Shown in pieces: positions 52,201-53,664 of a DNA stretch of 53,664 bases. Position 1 is the stretch's first letter. Each line of letters opens with the position of its first letter. A program made the translations under genes and the position numbers. This DNA comes from Xenorhabdus griffiniae (GTDB taxonomy: Bacteria > Pseudomonadota > Gammaproteobacteria > Enterobacterales > Enterobacteriaceae): positions 1 to 53,664 of the forward strand of contig NZ_LDNM01000070.1 of NCBI RefSeq assembly GCF_001028135.1, given 5' to 3'. The notes beneath the pieces were generated by a model, which had not been told where the DNA came from, searched no databases, and worked only from the letters and a program-made list of their open reading frames with translations.

Positions 52201-53465
52201 TCGGTCGTACCAAAGAGAGCTATAAAGTCCCTTACGGCTCGGTATTGACCAAAGGTGATGGTGAGACAGTAACCGGCGGTGAAACCGTTGCGAACTGGGA
52301 CCCACACACTATGCCAATCGTGAGTGAAGTATCCGGTATTATCCAGTTCTACGACATGGTTGATGGTCAAACCATTACCCGTCAGACGGATGAGCTGACC
52401 GGACTGTCTTCACTGGTGGTTCTGGATAGTGCAGAGCGTACCGGCAGTGGTAAAGACCTGCGTCCGGCACTGAAAATCGTAGACGCCCAGGGTAACGACG
52501 TTCTGATCCTAGGTACAGATATGCCTGCTCAGTACTTCCTGCCGGGTAAAGCGATCGTTCAGCTGGAAGATGGTATGTCCATCTCTGCGGGTGATACATT
52601 GGCACGTATTCCTCAGGAATCTGGGGGTACTAAAGATATCACCGGTGGTCTGCCACGCGTTGCGGACCTGTTCGAAGCTCGTCGTCCGAAAGAGCCTGCT
52701 ATCCTGGCAGAAATCAGCGGTATCGTTTCTTTCGGTAAAGAAACCAAAGGCAAGCGCCGTCTGGTCATTACTCCGTTGGTTGGTGATGAACCTTACGAAG
52801 AGATGATCCCTAAATGGCGTCAGCTCAACGTGTTCGAAGGTGAGGTTGTTGAACGTGGTGACGTGATCTCCGATGGCCCAGAATCTCCACATGACATTCT
52901 GCGCCTACGTGGTGTTCACGCGGTTGCTCGTTACATCACTAACGAAGTACAGGAAGTTTACCGTCTGCAAGGCGTTAAGATTAACGATAAACACATTGAA
53001 GTTATCGTTCGTCAGATGCTGCGTAAAGCAACTATTGCGAATGCGGGTAGCTCCGAATTCCTTGAAGGTGAGCAGGTTGAATACGCACGCGTTAAGGTTT
53101 CGAACCGCAAACTGGAGCAGGATGGCAAAGTACCCGCTCTCTTCCATCGTGACCTGTTGGGTATCACCAAGGCATCATTGGCAACAGAATCCTTCATCTC
53201 TGCGGCATCGTTCCAGGAAACAACCCGCGTTCTGACTGAGGCCGCTGTTGCAGGTAAACGTGATGAACTGCGTGGCCTGAAAGAGAACGTCATCGTTGGT
53301 CGTCTGATCCCTGCGGGTACAGGTTATGCTTACCATCAGGATCGCATCCGTCGTCGTCAAGAAAACGATGTGGTTGAAGCGCCACAATTTAGCGTTGACG
53401 AAGCCTCTGCAAACCTTGCTGAGTTGTTGAATGCAGGTTTTGGTAGCAGCAGCGATAACGAATAA
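49233..53465 (+). CDS. rpoC: DNA-directed RNA polymerase subunit beta'
   Basis: 1410 residues (E. coli 1407) from a GTG start behind caggag; an open upstream extension of 75 bp is not part of the family. The catalytic magnesium motif NADFDGD has Asp460, 462 and 464 as in E. coli. The N-terminal zinc site is CLCGKYK...CEKCG near 70-88, and a second zinc site near 814-898 is present ([13 protein letters not shown], here [11 protein letters not shown]). The trigger-loop region includes [14 protein letters not shown]. The end is an acidic tail. A strong terminator follows. Confidence 0.99.
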   Translation: MKDLLKFLKAQTKTEEFDAIKIALASPDMIRSWSFGEVKKPETINYRTFKPERDGLFCARIFGPVKDYECLCGKYKRLKHRGVICEKCGVEVTQTKVRRDRMGHIELASPTAHIWFLKSLPSRIGLLLDMPLRDIERVLYFESYVVVEGGMTNLERSQILTEEQYLDALEEFGDEFDAKMGAEAIQALLKSIDLENECETLREELNETNSETKRKKLTKRIKLLEAFIQSGNKPEWMVLTVLPVLPPDLRPLVPLDGGRFATSDLNDLYRRVINRNNRLKRLLDLAAPDIIVRNEKRMLQEAVDALLDNGRRGRAITGSNKRPLKSLADMIKGKQGRFRQNLLGKRVDYSGRSVITVGPYLRLHQCGLPKKMALELFKPFIYGKLELRGLATTIKAAKKMVEREEAVVWDILDEVIREHPVLLNRAPTLHRLGIQAFEPVLIEGKAIQLHPLVCAAYNADFDGDQMAVHVPLTLEAQLEARALMMSTNNILSPASGEPIIVPSQDVVLGLYYMTRDCVNAKGEGMVLTGPKEAERVYRAGLASLHARVKVRITEEVRDGEGNVATNTGLVDTTIGRAILWMIVPRGLPYSLINQPLGKKAISKMLNTCYRILGLKPTVILADQTMYTGFAYAARSGVSVGIDDMVIPEKKEGIIAEAEAEVAEIQEQFQSGLVTAGERYNKVIDIWAAANERVAKAMMENLSSETVINRNGEEEQQVSFNNIFMMADSGARGSAAQIRQLAGMRGLMATPDGSIIETPITANFREGLNVLQYFISTHGARKGLADTALKTANSGYLTRRLVDVAQDLVVTEDDCGTHDGILMTPVIEGGDVKEPLRERVLGRVAAEDILKPGTGTADILVPRNTLLNEKWCDLLEENSVDSVKVRSVVSCETDFGVCANCYGRDLARGHLINKGEAIGVIAAQSIGEPGTQLTMRTFHIGGAASRAAAESSIQVRNKGHLKLINAKFVTNSASKLVITSRNTELRLIDDFGRTKESYKVPYGSVLTKGDGETVTGGETVANWDPHTMPIVSEVSGIIQFYDMVDGQTITRQTDELTGLSSLVVLDSAERTGSGKDLRPALKIVDAQGNDVLILGTDMPAQYFLPGKAIVQLEDGMSISAGDTLARIPQESGGTKDITGGLPRVADLFEARRPKEPAILAEISGIVSFGKETKGKRRLVITPLVGDEPYEEMIPKWRQLNVFEGEVVERGDVISDGPESPHDILRLRGVHAVARYITNEVQEVYRLQGVKINDKHIEVIVRQMLRKATIANAGSSEFLEGEQVEYARVKVSNRKLEQDGKVPALFHRDLLGITKASLATESFISAASFQETTRVLTEAAVAGKRDELRGLKENVIVGRLIPAGTGYAYHQDRIRRRQENDVVEAPQFSVDEASANLAELLNAGFGSSSDNE

Positions 53466-53516
53466 TCGTGATGCGTAGCATACCTATAGCTAAATATAGA
53501 TATAGCTAATCGTGAA

Positions 53517-53548
53517 AATGCCCTCTCTGGTAGAGGGCATTTTTTATT
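53517..53548 (+). terminator. rpoBC terminator
   Basis: The stem aaatgccctc/gagggcattt with a 7-nt loop is followed by a T-rich run, 52 bp after the rpoC stop. Confidence 0.9.
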
Positions 53549-53564
53549 TGGATGGAAAATTGAA

Positions 53565-53664
53565 ATGAGACGAATTGTTTATATTATTGCAATGGCTTGC
53601 TTGGCAGGGCAAGATCACGAATGTTTTTTAGTCAAAAATAAACAGGTTGCTTCGAGTAAAGAGC
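53565..53664 (+). CDS. Partial unknown ORF running off the window
   Basis: An ATG behind ggatggaaaat opens 33 codons to the window edge: MRRIVYIIAMACLAGQDHEC, then FLVKNKQVASSKE. The short basic start, hydrophobic run and cysteine suggest an exported or lipoprotein-like N-terminus, but the lipobox is not canonical. It may be a chance frame. No family recognised. Confidence 0.3.
   Translation, partial: MRRIVYIIAMACLAGQDHECFLVKNKQVASSKE

Overview
The window reads as chromosomal DNA of a gammaproteobacterium of the order Enterobacterales. The best fit is Morganellaceae, and Xenorhabdus or Photorhabdus in particular. The basis is near full-length matches to E. coli proteins known from memory (RlmJ, Gor, LsrK, PolA, Crp, PrkB, YheO, RpoB, RpoC), moderate GC with AT-rich gaps, and accessory Rhs and SymE debris. 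Genus level is inference; no search was run.

Layout. (1) 1-6.1 kb is an accessory strip. It holds a tyrosine recombinase cut by the window edge, about 900 bp of GC-rich DNA without a convincing gene but with XerC/XerD (dif)-like sites, the C-terminal tip of an Rhs protein carrying an LHH-type nuclease toxin with its SUKH-type immunity gene, a broken SymE-like gene, a TetR regulator with a 6-phosphogluconate/3-hydroxyisobutyrate dehydrogenase-like enzyme, an IS5-family transposase remnant, and an unknown membrane-anchored protein. (2) 6.1-19.7 kb is housekeeping DNA: a DUF1090 protein, rlmJ, gorA, a contracted AI-2 locus (lsrK divergent from lsrFG), mobBA, yihD, srkA-dsbA, polA, the Spot 42 sRNA and engB. 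(3) 20-33.9 kb is the region around crp: ppiA, pabA, argD, crp, prkB, yheU, an insert of LysE exporter, murQ and a LysR regulator, then yheS, yheV, slyD, slyX and fkpA. (4) 34-40.8 kb has yheO-tusDCB and the str operon rpsL-rpsG-fusA-tuf. (5) 41-53.5 kb has secE-nusG-rplKA-rplJL-rpoBC.

Compared with the E. coli order, the window joins segments that lie apart there: rlmJ-gor next to mobBA, engB next to ppiA, and tuf of the str operon directly followed by secE. The str and rpoBC loci are thus joined at one tuf gene, with no tRNA genes between. A pair of about 107-120 bp palindromic repeats in opposite orientation flanks the ppiA-murQ block, and an 89-bp MITE-like element lies in the tuf-secE gap. 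Several genes present in E. coli are absent from these positions (lsrR and lsrACDB, yihF/G, fic, yhfK, yhfA, yheT, kefBG).

Functionally, the right half is the core of gene expression (RNA polymerase beta and beta', NusG, four large-subunit and two small-subunit ribosomal proteins, both main elongation factors, SecE). Its classical control sites are recognisable: the str and rplK promoters, the S7 intercistronic target, L1 and L10 leaders, and the rplL-rpoB attenuator. The left end is mobile and toxin debris. No CRISPR array, tRNA or rRNA gene was seen. I did not find a convincing wholly new multi-gene system; the most unusual items are the dif-like sites beside the recombinase, the displaced Rhs toxin tip with immunity gene, the lsrK/lsrFG mini-locus, and the repeats at or near rearrangement joints.
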